This document shows, piece after piece, positions 25,511 to 33,684 of a DNA stretch of 64,000 nt (within the stretch, counting starts at the first letter, position 1; each line of letters starts with the position of its first letter). The stretch covers positions 620,001 through 684,000 of the forward strand of contig NZ_DASYGY010000009.1 of assembly GCF_035999195.1 (NCBI RefSeq), in the 5' to 3' direction. Origin of the DNA: Pseudoxanthomonas sp. (lineage in GTDB: Bacteria > Pseudomonadota > Gammaproteobacteria > Xanthomonadales > Xanthomonadaceae). The notes under the pieces were generated by a model, which made no database searches, had not been told where the DNA came from, and worked only from the letters and a program-made list of their open reading frames with translations. A program made the translations under genes and the position numbers.

Positions 25511-25653
25511 TGTAGGAGTAGTACCGGCATGCCGGCACTGGTAAGTCGCGACCATGATGCCGGGACCCTCGGGCGACTGGCCATGACACGATGGGGGCGC
25601 CGGCGGAATGACCGGAACCGCAGCCGTGCGGTCGCGACTTACGTCGCTCCTAC
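25511..25653. repeat. GTAG-headed REP pair, nested with a second palindrome
   Basis: Two inverted copies of the TGTAGGAGCGACGTAAGTCG family face each other. The right copy (25626-25653) is intact. The left copy (from 25511) is interrupted after TGTAGGAG by TAGTACCGGCATGCCGGCAC, itself a GTAG-headed palindrome, before resuming at GTAAGTCGCGACC. The right copy supplies the last codons and stop of the phosphatase gene. Confidence 0.8.
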
Positions 25654-26334
25654 AACAAGCCGGCTCCCAGGCCACGCCGCAGCATGCTGCAATTCACCCG
25701 CGGTCTCGCACATCACGTCCGCGCTCCACTCCGCCGGGACCTCATGCGCCTGCCGATATCCCCACAGCGCCGCGATCGACGGCATGCCGGCGGCATGGGC
25801 GGCCTGGATGTCGCGCTCGTCGTCGCCCACGTACACGCAGTCGGCGATGGCGATGCCGATGCGCTCGGCGGCGACCTGCAACGGCAGCGGATGCGGCTTC
25901 TTCTCCGCCAGCGTGTCGCCGCCGATCAGCACGGCGCAACGCGTCTCCCAGCCGAGTTGCGGCAGGATGTCGCGCGCCAGGTATTCCGGCTTGTTGGTGA
26001 CGATGCCCCAGGTGCTGCCGGCCGCTTCGAGCGCATCGAGCATCTCCGCCACGCCGTCGAACAGCACGCTGTGGCGGCCGAGCTCTTCCTGGTAGATCGC
26101 CAGGAACTCCGGCACCAGCGCTTCGCGAGGTTGCTGTTCCATGTACGGGAACGACGCGGCCAGCATCGCGCGCGCGCCCTTCGAGACGTGGGGACGCAGG
26201 CCGTCGAGCGTCATCGGACCGAGACCGCGCGAGGCACGCATGCGGTTGGCGGTGGCCAGCATGTCGGGCGCGCTGTCGAGCAGCGTGCCGTCCAGGTCGA
26301 ACAACGCCGCGCGCGGGAATCCCGTCGCGGTCAC
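25639..26334 (-). CDS. HAD phosphatase, MupP/Gph-like (N-acetylmuramate-6-P or phosphoglycolate phosphatase)
   Basis: A 231-residue HAD hydrolase: FDLDGTLLDSAPD (nucleophile Asp), GIVTNKPEYLARD (motif II), KPHPLPLQ (Lys) and YVGDDERDIQAAHAAGM (motif IV Asp pair). The GTG start overlaps the ubiG stop by four bases. Proteins in this place beside ubiG are usually annotated Gph. In Pseudomonas the gene beside ubiG is mupP, the N-acetylmuramic acid 6-phosphate phosphatase of wall recycling, so that role is likely. The C-terminal VVGAT and its TAA stop come from a REP element. Confidence 0.85.
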   Translation of the reverse strand: MTATGFPRAALFDLDGTLLDSAPDMLATANRMRASRGLGPMTLDGLRPHVSKGARAMLAASFPYMEQQPREALVPEFLAIYQEELGRHSVLFDGVAEMLDALEAAGSTWGIVTNKPEYLARDILPQLGWETRCAVLIGGDTLAEKKPHPLPLQVAAERIGIAIADCVYVGDDERDIQAAHAAGMPSIAALWGYRQAHEVPAEWSADVMCETAGELQHAAAWPGSRLVVGAT

Positions 26335-27050
26335 GGCTTCACCGCGCTGGCCAGATAGTTCACGTCGGTACGCGAGGTCAGCCGCGCGCGCTGCCGCCAC
26401 GGTTCGTAGGCCAGGCCGGTGACGTCCTGCAGCCGGAAGCCGGCCTCGCGCAGCCACGCGGCCAGTTCCGACGGCTTGATGAATTCCTGGTAGTGGTGCG
26501 TGCCCTTCGGCAACAGGCGCGCGATGTACTCGGCGCCGACGATGGCCAGCGCGAAGGCCGCCGGCGTGCGGTTCAACGTGGACAGGAACAGCTGCCCGCC
26601 CGGCTTGAGCAGGGTGTGGCAGGCGCGGATGATCGAGGCCGGGTCCGGCACGTGTTCCAACATCTCCATGCAGGTGACCACGTCGAAGCTGCCCGGTCGC
26701 TCCTCGGCCAGCGATTCGACCGACCGCAGCTGATAGTCCACCTGCACGCCCGACTCCAGCTTGTGCAGTCGACCGACCTTCACCAGTTCCGGGGCCAGGT
26801 CGATCGCGGTGACCTGGGCGCCCTCGCGCGCCAGCGCTTCGCTGAGCAGCCCGCCGCCGCAGCCGACGTCGAGTGCGGCGGCGCCGGAGAGCCGCACGCG
26901 GTCGCGGACGTAGGCCAGGCGGACGGGGTTCAGCGCGTGCAAGGCTTTCTGGGGACCATCCGGGTCCCACCAGCGGTTGGCCAGCGCACCGAACTTGTCC
27001 AGTTCGGCCTGGGTGAAATTGTCGTCGCGGGGGGAAGTCGTGGTCGTCAT
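26331..27050 (-). CDS. ubiG: Ubiquinone biosynthesis O-methyltransferase UbiG
   Basis: A 239-residue SAM-dependent methyltransferase carrying out both O-methylations of the ubiquinone ring. It has NRWWDPDGPQKALHALNPVR (UbiG-specific N terminus), the SAM motif ALDVGCGGGLLSEALA, and CMEMLEHVPDP, with the membrane-association region near FALAIVGAEYIARLLP. The length is typical. It is coupled to the downstream HAD phosphatase and separated from mtaD by an inverted-repeat element. Confidence 0.97.
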   Translation of the reverse strand: MTTTTSPRDDNFTQAELDKFGALANRWWDPDGPQKALHALNPVRLAYVRDRVRLSGAAALDVGCGGGLLSEALAREGAQVTAIDLAPELVKVGRLHKLESGVQVDYQLRSVESLAEERPGSFDVVTCMEMLEHVPDPASIIRACHTLLKPGGQLFLSTLNRTPAAFALAIVGAEYIARLLPKGTHHYQEFIKPSELAAWLREAGFRLQDVTGLAYEPWRQRARLTSRTDVNYLASAVKP

Positions 27051-27068
27051 GGCGTCATTGTCTCAGAT

Positions 27069-27161
27069 CGTCATTCCCGCGTAGGCGGGAACCCAGTGAC
27101 TTCCGTCCAAATCTGCGCCTGACCCGCAAGGCCCTGGGTTCCCGCCTTCGCGGGAATGACG
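27069..27161. repeat. Inverted-repeat element between mtaD and ubiG
   Basis: A 28-base arm, CGTCATTCCCGCGTAGGCGG (then GAACCCAG), at 27069-27096 faces its complement at 27134-27161 with one mismatch and 37 bases between. Each arm is itself a small hairpin (TTCCCGCGTAGGCGGGAA). This is a common type of dispersed palindrome in proteobacterial intergenic regions. Confidence 0.85.
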
Positions 27162-27167
27162 GCTCAA

Positions 27168-28508
27168 TCAGGACAGCCGAATGCCCGCGATCCGCTCGCG
27201 CCACTGCCGCGCATTGGCGAGGACGCCGTCGATGTCGATATCCACCAGCACCCGCTGCCGCAGCTTCGCCTTGCCGGCGATCCACACATCGCTGACCTGC
27301 TGGCGGCCGGTGGCGTAGATCAGCTGGGACACCACGTGGTGCAGCGGCTGCGTCTCCAGCGCGGACAGGTCCACGCAGACCAGGTCGGCTTGCTTGCCGG
27401 GCTCGATGGAGCCGATGCGGTCGTCGAAGCCGATCGCCTTCGCGCCACCCAGCGTGGCGGCGCGCAGGGCGCTGAAGGCGTCCAGCGCCGCCGCATCCTG
27501 CGCCACCGCCTTGGCCAGCAGCGCGGCCGTGCGGGTTTCGCTGAACATGTCCAGGTCGTTGTTGCTCGCGCAGCCGTCGGTGCCGACCGCCAGCGTCACG
27601 CCCGCGCGTTCCAGCGCGCAGGCCGGGCAGAAGCCGGAGGCCAGCTTGAGGTTCGATTCCGGGCAATGCACCACGCTGACGCCGCGCTCGGCGCAGAGGT
27701 GGATCTCCGCCTCGGTCAGCTGGGTCATGTGGATGGCGATCAGGCGGTCGTTGACCAGGCCCAGCCGGTCCAGACGCGCGATCGGGCGCTGTCCGTGTTT
27801 CTCCAGCGACTGCTCGACTTCCTGCGCGGTCTCGTGCAGGTGCAGGTGCACCGGCACGTCCAGCTGGTCGGACAGCATGCGCACGCGCTCGAAATTGGCG
27901 TCGTTGACCGTATAGGGCGCGTGCGGCGCGAACGCGGTGGCGATCAGGGCATCGTCGCGCCACTGGTCGTGCACCTCGCCGGCCTTGTCGAAGTACTCGT
28001 CGTCGGACGCCGCCCATGCCGTGGGGAAATCGATCACCGGCAGGCCGACCCGCGCGCGGAACCCGTGGTGCTTGTAGGTCGCCGCCTGCACGTCGGGGAA
28101 GAAGTAGTTCTCGTTGACGCAGGTGGTGCCGCCGCGCAGCATCTCGGCGATCGCCAGGGTGATGCCGTCGGCGACGAAGTCCGGGCCGATCACCGCGCCC
28201 TCGATGGGCCAGATGTGCTCCTGCAGCCAGACCTTCAGCGGCAGGTCGTCGGCCACGCCACGCAGCAGCGTCATCGGGTTGTGGGTGTGCGCGTTGACCA
28301 GGCCGGGAATCAGCGCGGCGTCGGGGCGCGAGACGGTCTCGCGTGGCGCGAAGCGCGCGCGCGCCTCGGCCAGCGGCAGGAGGGCCACGATGCGGCCACC
28401 GGTGACGGCGACCGCATGGTTTTCCAGCACCGCCCCGTGCGGGACGACCGGCACCACGAAACCGGCTTCGATCAACAGGTCGCAGGTGTCAGGCGCAGTG
28501 TCGGTCAT
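27168..28508 (-). CDS. mtaD: 5-methylthioadenosine/S-adenosylhomocysteine deaminase-type amidohydrolase (TRZ/ATZ family)
   Basis: A 446-residue amidohydrolase of the MTA/SAH deaminase group. It has GLVNAHTHNPMTLLRG (HxH metal ligands), HLHLHETAQEVE (His ligand), VVHCPESNLKLASGF and GTDGCASNNDLDMF (Asp ligand). It would deaminate methylthioadenosine or SAH for salvage and relieve inhibition of methyltransferases such as UbiG next door. The mtaD-ubiG-mupP order is also known from Pseudomonas. Exact substrate preference is not provable from sequence. Confidence 0.9.
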   Translation of the reverse strand: MTDTAPDTCDLLIEAGFVVPVVPHGAVLENHAVAVTGGRIVALLPLAEARARFAPRETVSRPDAALIPGLVNAHTHNPMTLLRGVADDLPLKVWLQEHIWPIEGAVIGPDFVADGITLAIAEMLRGGTTCVNENYFFPDVQAATYKHHGFRARVGLPVIDFPTAWAASDDEYFDKAGEVHDQWRDDALIATAFAPHAPYTVNDANFERVRMLSDQLDVPVHLHLHETAQEVEQSLEKHGQRPIARLDRLGLVNDRLIAIHMTQLTEAEIHLCAERGVSVVHCPESNLKLASGFCPACALERAGVTLAVGTDGCASNNDLDMFSETRTAALLAKAVAQDAAALDAFSALRAATLGGAKAIGFDDRIGSIEPGKQADLVCVDLSALETQPLHHVVSQLIYATGRQQVSDVWIAGKAKLRQRVLVDIDIDGVLANARQWRERIAGIRLS

Positions 28509-28514
28509 GCAGGG

Positions 28515-28730
28515 TCAGATCCCGAAGCCCAGGGTGTAGGTGATGCCGAAGGCACCGGCGCCGAACAGCAGCCAGCACAGCAGCATCAGCGCCAGCGCGC
28601 GGCCGTATCCCAGCCGCGGTACCTGCGGGAACAGCCGCGGCAGGGTGGCGTTCCAGCACAGCATCACGCCCAGACCGGCGATCAGCACGCCGACCGCCCA
28701 GACGCCGAGGTAGAGCGCGAGCTGTCCCAT
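28515..28730 (-). CDS. Small membrane protein, two transmembrane segments
   Basis: A 71-residue hydrophobic protein with two predicted membrane helices (LALYLGVWAVGVLIAGLGVM and ALALMLLCWLLFGAGAFGIT) joined by a short basic loop. I chose the ATG at 28730, which overlaps the efp stop in a TGATG arrangement; a GTG one codon upstream is also possible. It is tightly linked between efp and mtaD. Function unknown. Confidence 0.7.
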   Translation of the reverse strand: MGQLALYLGVWAVGVLIAGLGVMLCWNATLPRLFPQVPRLGYGRALALMLLCWLLFGAGAFGITYTLGFGI

Positions 28731-29296
28731 CACTTCACACGGCTGACGTATTCGCCGGTGCGGGTGTCGACCTTGATCACTTCATCCTGGCCGACGAACA
28801 GCGGCACGCGCACCACGGCGCCGGTTTCCAGCGTGGCCGGCTTGCCGCCGGTACCGGCGGTGTCGCCCTTCACGCCCGGATCGGTCTCGATGATCTTCAA
28901 CTCGACGAAATTGGGCGGCGTGACCTGGATCGGGTTGCCGTTCCACAGCGTCACCACGCAGTCTTCCTCGCCCTTCAGCCACTTCTCGGCGCCGCCCATG
29001 CCGGCCTTGTCGGCCTGCACCTGCTCGAAGGTCTCCTGCTGCATGAAATGCCAGTACTCGCCATCGGCGTAGAGGTACTGCATGTCGGTGTCCACCACGT
29101 CCGCCGCCTCGACCGAGTCGGTGCTCTTCATGGTGATTTCCTGCACGCGGCCGCTCTTGATGAGGCGGTACTTCACGCGGGTGAAGGCCTGGCCCTTGCC
29201 CGGCTTGACGTACTCGGTGTCGGTGATGATCGCCGGTTCGTTGTTGATCAGGATCTTCATCCCGTTCTTGACGTCGTTCATGCCGTAACTGGCCAT
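28730..29296 (-). CDS. efp: Elongation factor P
   Basis: A 188-residue EF-P that relieves ribosome stalling at polyproline. The modification loop TEYVKPGKGQAF places the modified lysine at residue 34, the site beta-lysylated by EpmA/EpmB in E. coli. All three beta domains are complete, ending in DTRTGEYVSRVK. The start at 29296 has a good CAGGAG about 6 bases upstream. The divergent neighbour is epmB, which supports lysine-type modification of this EF-P. Confidence 0.97.
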   Translation of the reverse strand: MASYGMNDVKNGMKILINNEPAIITDTEYVKPGKGQAFTRVKYRLIKSGRVQEITMKSTDSVEAADVVDTDMQYLYADGEYWHFMQQETFEQVQADKAGMGGAEKWLKGEEDCVVTLWNGNPIQVTPPNFVELKIIETDPGVKGDTAGTGGKPATLETGAVVRVPLFVGQDEVIKVDTRTGEYVSRVK

Positions 29297-29399
29297 GCTG
29301 CAGCTCCTGGAGGTGAGGCGGACCCACCGCGCAAGACGGCCGGCCGGATAGAATGGGGAAACCCGCCGGACCCGGCGGGTGCTTGTTTTCAGGCCCGAC

Positions 29400-30419
29400 A
29401 TGATACCCGCAGCCCCCGGACCCCGACAGCCCGCCCCCCTGCCCACGTCGCGCTGGCAGCAGGCCTGGCGCGACGCCGTGCGCGATCCACGCGAGTTGCT
29501 GGCGCTGCTGGGGCTTGAGGCGCTGGCCGGACGGGTGTCCGACGCCGCCGCCGCGCAGTTCCCGCTGCGCGTGCCGCGCGGCTTCGTGGCCCGCATGCGG
29601 CACGGCGATCCGCACGACCCGCTGCTGCGCCAGGTGCTGCCGCTGGACGACGAAATGCGGCCGGTTCCCGGCTACGGCCTGGATGCGGTCGGCGACGGTG
29701 CCGCGCGCACCGGCACGGGCGTCATCCAGAAGTACCGGGGCCGCGCCCTGCTGGTGGCGACCGGCAGCTGCGCGATCAACTGCCGCTACTGCTTCCGCCG
29801 CCACTTCCCCTATGCCGACGAAACCGCCGCGCGCGACGGCTGGCGCGAGGCCGTGGACCTGATCCGCGACGACGCCGGCGTGGAGGAAGTGCTGCTGTCC
29901 GGCGGCGACCCGCTGTCGCTGTCGAACGGCAAGCTCGCCGAGCTGACGGATGCGCTGGCCGGCATCCCGCACCTGCGCCGCCTGCGCATCCACAGCCGGC
30001 TGCCCGTGGTGCTGCCCGAGCGGATCGACGACGGCCTGACCGCTTGGCTGGCCGGCGTGCCCTGGCCGGTCACGGTGGTCATCCACGCGAACCATGCCAA
30101 CGAGTTCGACGGCACGGTGGATGCCGCGCTGCGGCGCCTGCGCGATGCCGGCGCCCACCTGCTGAACCAGGCGGTACTGCTGCGGGGCGTGAACGACGAC
30201 GTGGACGCCCTCGCGGCGCTCAGCGAGCGCGGCTTCGCGGCCGGCGTGCTGCCCTACTACCTGCACCAGCTGGACCGGGTGGCCGGTGCCGCCCACTTCG
30301 AGGTCGACGATGCGCGGGCGCGGGCGCTGCACGCGGCGCTGGCGGCCCGCCTCTCCGGTTACCTGGTGCCGCGGCTGGTGCGCGAGGTGGCCGGCGACAC
30401 GGGCAAGCGGCCGCTCTGA
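29400..30419 (+). CDS. epmB: EF-P beta-lysylation protein EpmB (lysine 2,3-aminomutase family)
   Basis: A radical-SAM, PLP-dependent enzyme converting (S)-alpha-lysine to (R)-beta-lysine for EF-P. The radical-SAM cluster motif is CAINCRYCF (CxxxCxxC, about residue 124), followed by LSGGDPLSL. The PLP lysine of the aminomutase fold should lie in the C-terminal part. The 339-residue length suits EpmB, which is shorter than catabolic lysine aminomutases. I chose the ATG at 29400; a GTG at 29379 is in frame but less likely. It is divergent from efp. Confidence 0.93.
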   Translation: MIPAAPGPRQPAPLPTSRWQQAWRDAVRDPRELLALLGLEALAGRVSDAAAAQFPLRVPRGFVARMRHGDPHDPLLRQVLPLDDEMRPVPGYGLDAVGDGAARTGTGVIQKYRGRALLVATGSCAINCRYCFRRHFPYADETAARDGWREAVDLIRDDAGVEEVLLSGGDPLSLSNGKLAELTDALAGIPHLRRLRIHSRLPVVLPERIDDGLTAWLAGVPWPVTVVIHANHANEFDGTVDAALRRLRDAGAHLLNQAVLLRGVNDDVDALAALSERGFAAGVLPYYLHQLDRVAGAAHFEVDDARARALHAALAARLSGYLVPRLVREVAGDTGKRPL

Positions 30420-30516
30420 CCGGCGCGCCGTCGGCCATGTCCGCATCTGCGACGGCTGCATTGGACTCATCTCACGTGTTCAGGTATTAAACCCGCACCT
30501 CTCGCGGACGCGCTGC

Positions 30517-32592
30517 ATGCAGATCGGCAAAGACACCACGCTACGACTGACCCTGGTGGACGACAGCGCCGAGGACGCGGAGGCCATCGTCTCCACCCTG
30601 CGCAACGGCGGCATCGCCGTGCGCCCGTTGCGGCCTCTCGATGCGGCGGAACTGGGGCAGATGGTCGCCGCGCAGCCGATGGACCTGCTGCTCGCCTCGC
30701 GCACGGCCAAGGGCATCCCGCTGGCCACCGTGCTGTCCCAGGTGGACGCCAGCGGCAAGGACATCCCGGTGATCGTGCTCGCCGATGCCATCAGCGAGGC
30801 CGAGCTGCTGGCCGACCAGGCCGCCGGCGCGCGCGCCATCGCCCTGCGCGGGCGGCCCGAACACGTGCTGACGGTGCTGCGCCGCGAATGGGCCGACCTG
30901 GACGCGCGCCGCTCGCAGCGCCGGCTGGAAAGCCAGATGCGCGAGACCGAGCGCCGTTGCGATGCGCTGATCTCGTCCTCGCGCGACCCCATCGCCTACA
31001 TCCACGAAGGCATGCACATCCGCGCCAACGACGCCTACTTGGAGATGTTCGGGTTCGAGTCGTTCGAGGATGTCGAAGGCCTGTCGCTGCTGGACCTGGT
31101 GGGGCCGCAGTACGTCAACGACTTCAAGGCCCTGCTGAAGAAGCTCAGCAAGGGCGAACCGCCGCCGCCGCGCTTCGAGCTGGAAGCCCGCAGCCTGGAC
31201 GGCGACAGTTTCCCCGCCACGCTGGAGTTCGCCACGGCCACCTATGAGGGCGAGTCCTGCGTGCAGGTGATCTTCCGCCGCCGCGAGGAGTTCGACCCCG
31301 AACTCGCCCGCGAGGTCGAAGACCTGCGCCAGCGCGACATGGTCACCGGCCTGCTCAACCGGCCCACCTTCCTGCGCGAGCTGGAGAACGCGGTGGCCCA
31401 GGTCGCGCGCGGCGAAGACCAGTACGCCCTGCTGCTGGTCGAGCCCGACCACTACCAGCGCCTGCTGTCCGAGATCGGCATCGACTCGGCCGACGCCCTG
31501 GCCGCCGCGCTGGCCGCGCGCCTGTCGGAGAAACTCGATCCGGGCACCATCGCGGCCCGCTTCGGCGAACGTACCTTCGCCGTGCTGCTGCGCGGCAACC
31601 ATGCGCAGACCGCCACGCTGGCCGAGAAGCTGCGCGCGTCCTACGCCTCGCACGTGTTCAACGTCGGCGAGCGCTCGGCCTCGGTCACCGCCAGCATCGG
31701 CGGCGTGCAGATCGGCGAGAAGATCGCCAGCGTCGGCCCGGTGCTGACGCGCGCCACCGACGGCCTGCAGACGGCGACCAACCTCGGCGGCAACCGCATC
31801 GAGATCTTCGACCCCGGCGCGGTGGACCGCGCCGAGGAAGAACGCGTGCAGAACTGGATCCAGCGCCTGCAGTCGGCCTTGCAGGACGGCAGCTTCCGCC
31901 TCCACTACCAGCCCGTGGTCAGCCTGCAGGGCGAACCGGGCGAAGTCTACGAAGCGCTGCTGCGACTGGAATCCAACGGCGAGATCGTGCAGCCGCACTC
32001 CTTCATCGGCATTGCCGAGGACAATGGCCTGCTCGACGCCATCGACCGCTGGGTGGTCAACCGCGCCATCGAGGTGCTGGCCGAGCGCAAGCGCGCCGGC
32101 CACGACACGCGCCTGGTAGTGAAGGTCAGCCCGGCCTCGTTCGCCGACAACCGCCTGCTCGACGTGATCGCCACGCAGCTGGCCGCCCACGATGTGCCGG
32201 GCGACCGCTTGTGGCTGCAGACGCCGGAAGCCAAGGTGTTCACCCACCTGCGGCAGGCGCAGGCGTTCCAGTCGGCCGCGGCCAGGCTGGGCTGCCAGGT
32301 GGGCCTGGAGCATTTCGGCGCGGGCCTGGACTCGTTCCAGCTGCTGTCGCACTTCCAGCCGACCTTCCTCAAGATCGACCGCGTCTTCAGCGAGGACCTC
32401 GGCAAGAACCCCGAACACCAGCAGAAGATCCGCGAGATCGCCGAGCGCGCGCAGGCACTGGGCATCCTGACGGTGGCCGAACACGTGCAGGACGCGGCGA
32501 CCATGGCCTTCCTGTTCACCGCCAGCCTGGACTACGTGGAAGGCAACTTCCTGGCCGCACCCGGCCCGGCGATGAACTACGACTTCAGCTGA
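30517..32592 (+). CDS. fimX: FimX/Filp-type degenerate GGDEF-EAL cyclic di-GMP receptor
   Basis: A 691-residue protein with four parts: an N-terminal receiver-like domain (about 8-125), a PAS domain (about 140-265), GGDEF (about 275-430) and EAL (about 445-685). The GGDEF loop reads RFGERTF, so it is inactive. The EAL domain keeps YEALLRLE and LKIDRVF, but the usual DDFGTG is LEHFGAG and the conserved Asn motif is VKVSPASF, so hydrolysis is unlikely. This matches FimX/Filp, which binds cyclic di-GMP and a PilZ protein to control type IV pili and virulence. It is followed by a terminator. Confidence 0.9.
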   Translation: MQIGKDTTLRLTLVDDSAEDAEAIVSTLRNGGIAVRPLRPLDAAELGQMVAAQPMDLLLASRTAKGIPLATVLSQVDASGKDIPVIVLADAISEAELLADQAAGARAIALRGRPEHVLTVLRREWADLDARRSQRRLESQMRETERRCDALISSSRDPIAYIHEGMHIRANDAYLEMFGFESFEDVEGLSLLDLVGPQYVNDFKALLKKLSKGEPPPPRFELEARSLDGDSFPATLEFATATYEGESCVQVIFRRREEFDPELAREVEDLRQRDMVTGLLNRPTFLRELENAVAQVARGEDQYALLLVEPDHYQRLLSEIGIDSADALAAALAARLSEKLDPGTIAARFGERTFAVLLRGNHAQTATLAEKLRASYASHVFNVGERSASVTASIGGVQIGEKIASVGPVLTRATDGLQTATNLGGNRIEIFDPGAVDRAEEERVQNWIQRLQSALQDGSFRLHYQPVVSLQGEPGEVYEALLRLESNGEIVQPHSFIGIAEDNGLLDAIDRWVVNRAIEVLAERKRAGHDTRLVVKVSPASFADNRLLDVIATQLAAHDVPGDRLWLQTPEAKVFTHLRQAQAFQSAAARLGCQVGLEHFGAGLDSFQLLSHFQPTFLKIDRVFSEDLGKNPEHQQKIREIAERAQALGILTVAEHVQDAATMAFLFTASLDYVEGNFLAAPGPAMNYDFS

Positions 32593-32634
32593 GGGAGGCT
32601 CCCCCTCTTCCCGATTTCGCGGGGAGAAGGAACA

Positions 32635-32660
32635 GAAAACCCGCCTTGCGGCGGGTTTTC
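32635..32660. terminator. Bidirectional intrinsic terminator between fimX and htpX
   Basis: An 11-bp stem, GAAAACCCGCC-TTGC-GGCGGGTTTTC, has T runs on both strands. It lies between the convergent fimX and htpX genes. Confidence 0.9.
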
Positions 32661-32682
32661 TTCCAGTGCATCGGGAACGCGC

Positions 32683-33564
32683 TCAGGCGAGCGTGCCCTG
32701 CTGCGCGCGCAGGGCGGCGATGCGGTCCTCCAGTGGCGGATGGCTGAGGAACAGTTTCTTCATCCCGTGGCCGATGCCGCCGGCGATGCCGAACGCCTCC
32801 ACCTGCGCCGGCAGCGTGCTCGGGCGCTGCTGCTGGCTGAGGCGTTCGAGCGCGGCGATCATCTTCTGGCGGCCGGCCAGCGTGGCACCGCCGTGGTCGG
32901 CGCGGAACTCGCGGCGACGCGAGAACCACATCGCGATCATCGTCGCGAACAGGCCGAACACCACCTCCAGCGCCATCACGATGATGTAGTAGGCGAACCC
33001 GCGGCTTTCGCCTTCGCGGTTGCCGGACAGGAAACTGTCGACGATGCCGCCGACCACGCGCGCCAGCACGATCACGAAGGTGTTCAGCACGCCCTGCAGC
33101 AGCGCCATGGTCACCATGTCGCCGTTGGCGACGTGGGCCACCTCGTGGCCCAGCACGGCCTCGGCCTCGTCCTGCGTCATCGAGCGCAGCAGGCCGGTGG
33201 ACACCGCCACCAGCGCATTGTTGCGGTTGGCGCCGGTGGCGAAGGCGTTGATCTCCGGGGCGTCGTAGACGGCGACCTCGGGCATGCCGATGCCGGCGGC
33301 CTGGGCCTGGCGCTGCACGGTGGCGACCAGCCAGCGTTCGGCATCGTTGCGCGGCTGCTCGATGACGACCGCCCCGGTGGCGCGCTTGGCCATCCACTTG
33401 GAGGTCAGCAGCGAGATCAGCGAGCCGCCGAAACCGAAGATCGCCGCGAACACCAGCAGCCCGCCCATCTGGCTGGAATCGACGCCCAGCAGGGACATGA
33501 CGACGCTGGCCAGGGCCAGGACGGCCAGGTTGGTAGCGAGGAACAACGCAACGCGCGTGAACAC
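32683..33564 (-). CDS. htpX: Membrane protease HtpX
   Basis: A 293-residue inner-membrane zinc protease of the M48 family that degrades misfolded membrane proteins. Two N-terminal membrane helices are followed by LGHEVAHVANGDM (HExxH), two more helices, and the third zinc ligand Glu in REFRADHGGA. The GTG at 33564 (reading FTRVALFLATNLAVL) is chosen because it gives the family length of 293 and has GGAG about 10 bases upstream. The ATG at 33639 would add a non-conserved tail. Confidence 0.96.
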   Translation of the reverse strand: MFTRVALFLATNLAVLALASVVMSLLGVDSSQMGGLLVFAAIFGFGGSLISLLTSKWMAKRATGAVVIEQPRNDAERWLVATVQRQAQAAGIGMPEVAVYDAPEINAFATGANRNNALVAVSTGLLRSMTQDEAEAVLGHEVAHVANGDMVTMALLQGVLNTFVIVLARVVGGIVDSFLSGNREGESRGFAYYIIVMALEVVFGLFATMIAMWFSRRREFRADHGGATLAGRQKMIAALERLSQQQRPSTLPAQVEAFGIAGGIGHGMKKLFLSHPPLEDRIAALRAQQGTLA

Positions 33565-33684
33565 GACGGGTATCTCCGGGAAGTGTGGTGTGCGGACGGT
33601 AACGACCGCAGAATTGCGGTTGTGCCCGTTTGAATTCAAGCGTCTTGCTGACCGCGTGGTTCAGCTTTCCTTTCTCTCCGACGA

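Noticed and set aside
29358..29383. A riboswitch or terminator ahead of epmB
   Set aside because: ACCCGCCGGACCCGGCGGGT is a simple hairpin near 29363-29382 with only GCTTGTTTTC after it, and it lies in a short divergent promoter region. I could not support a specific role.
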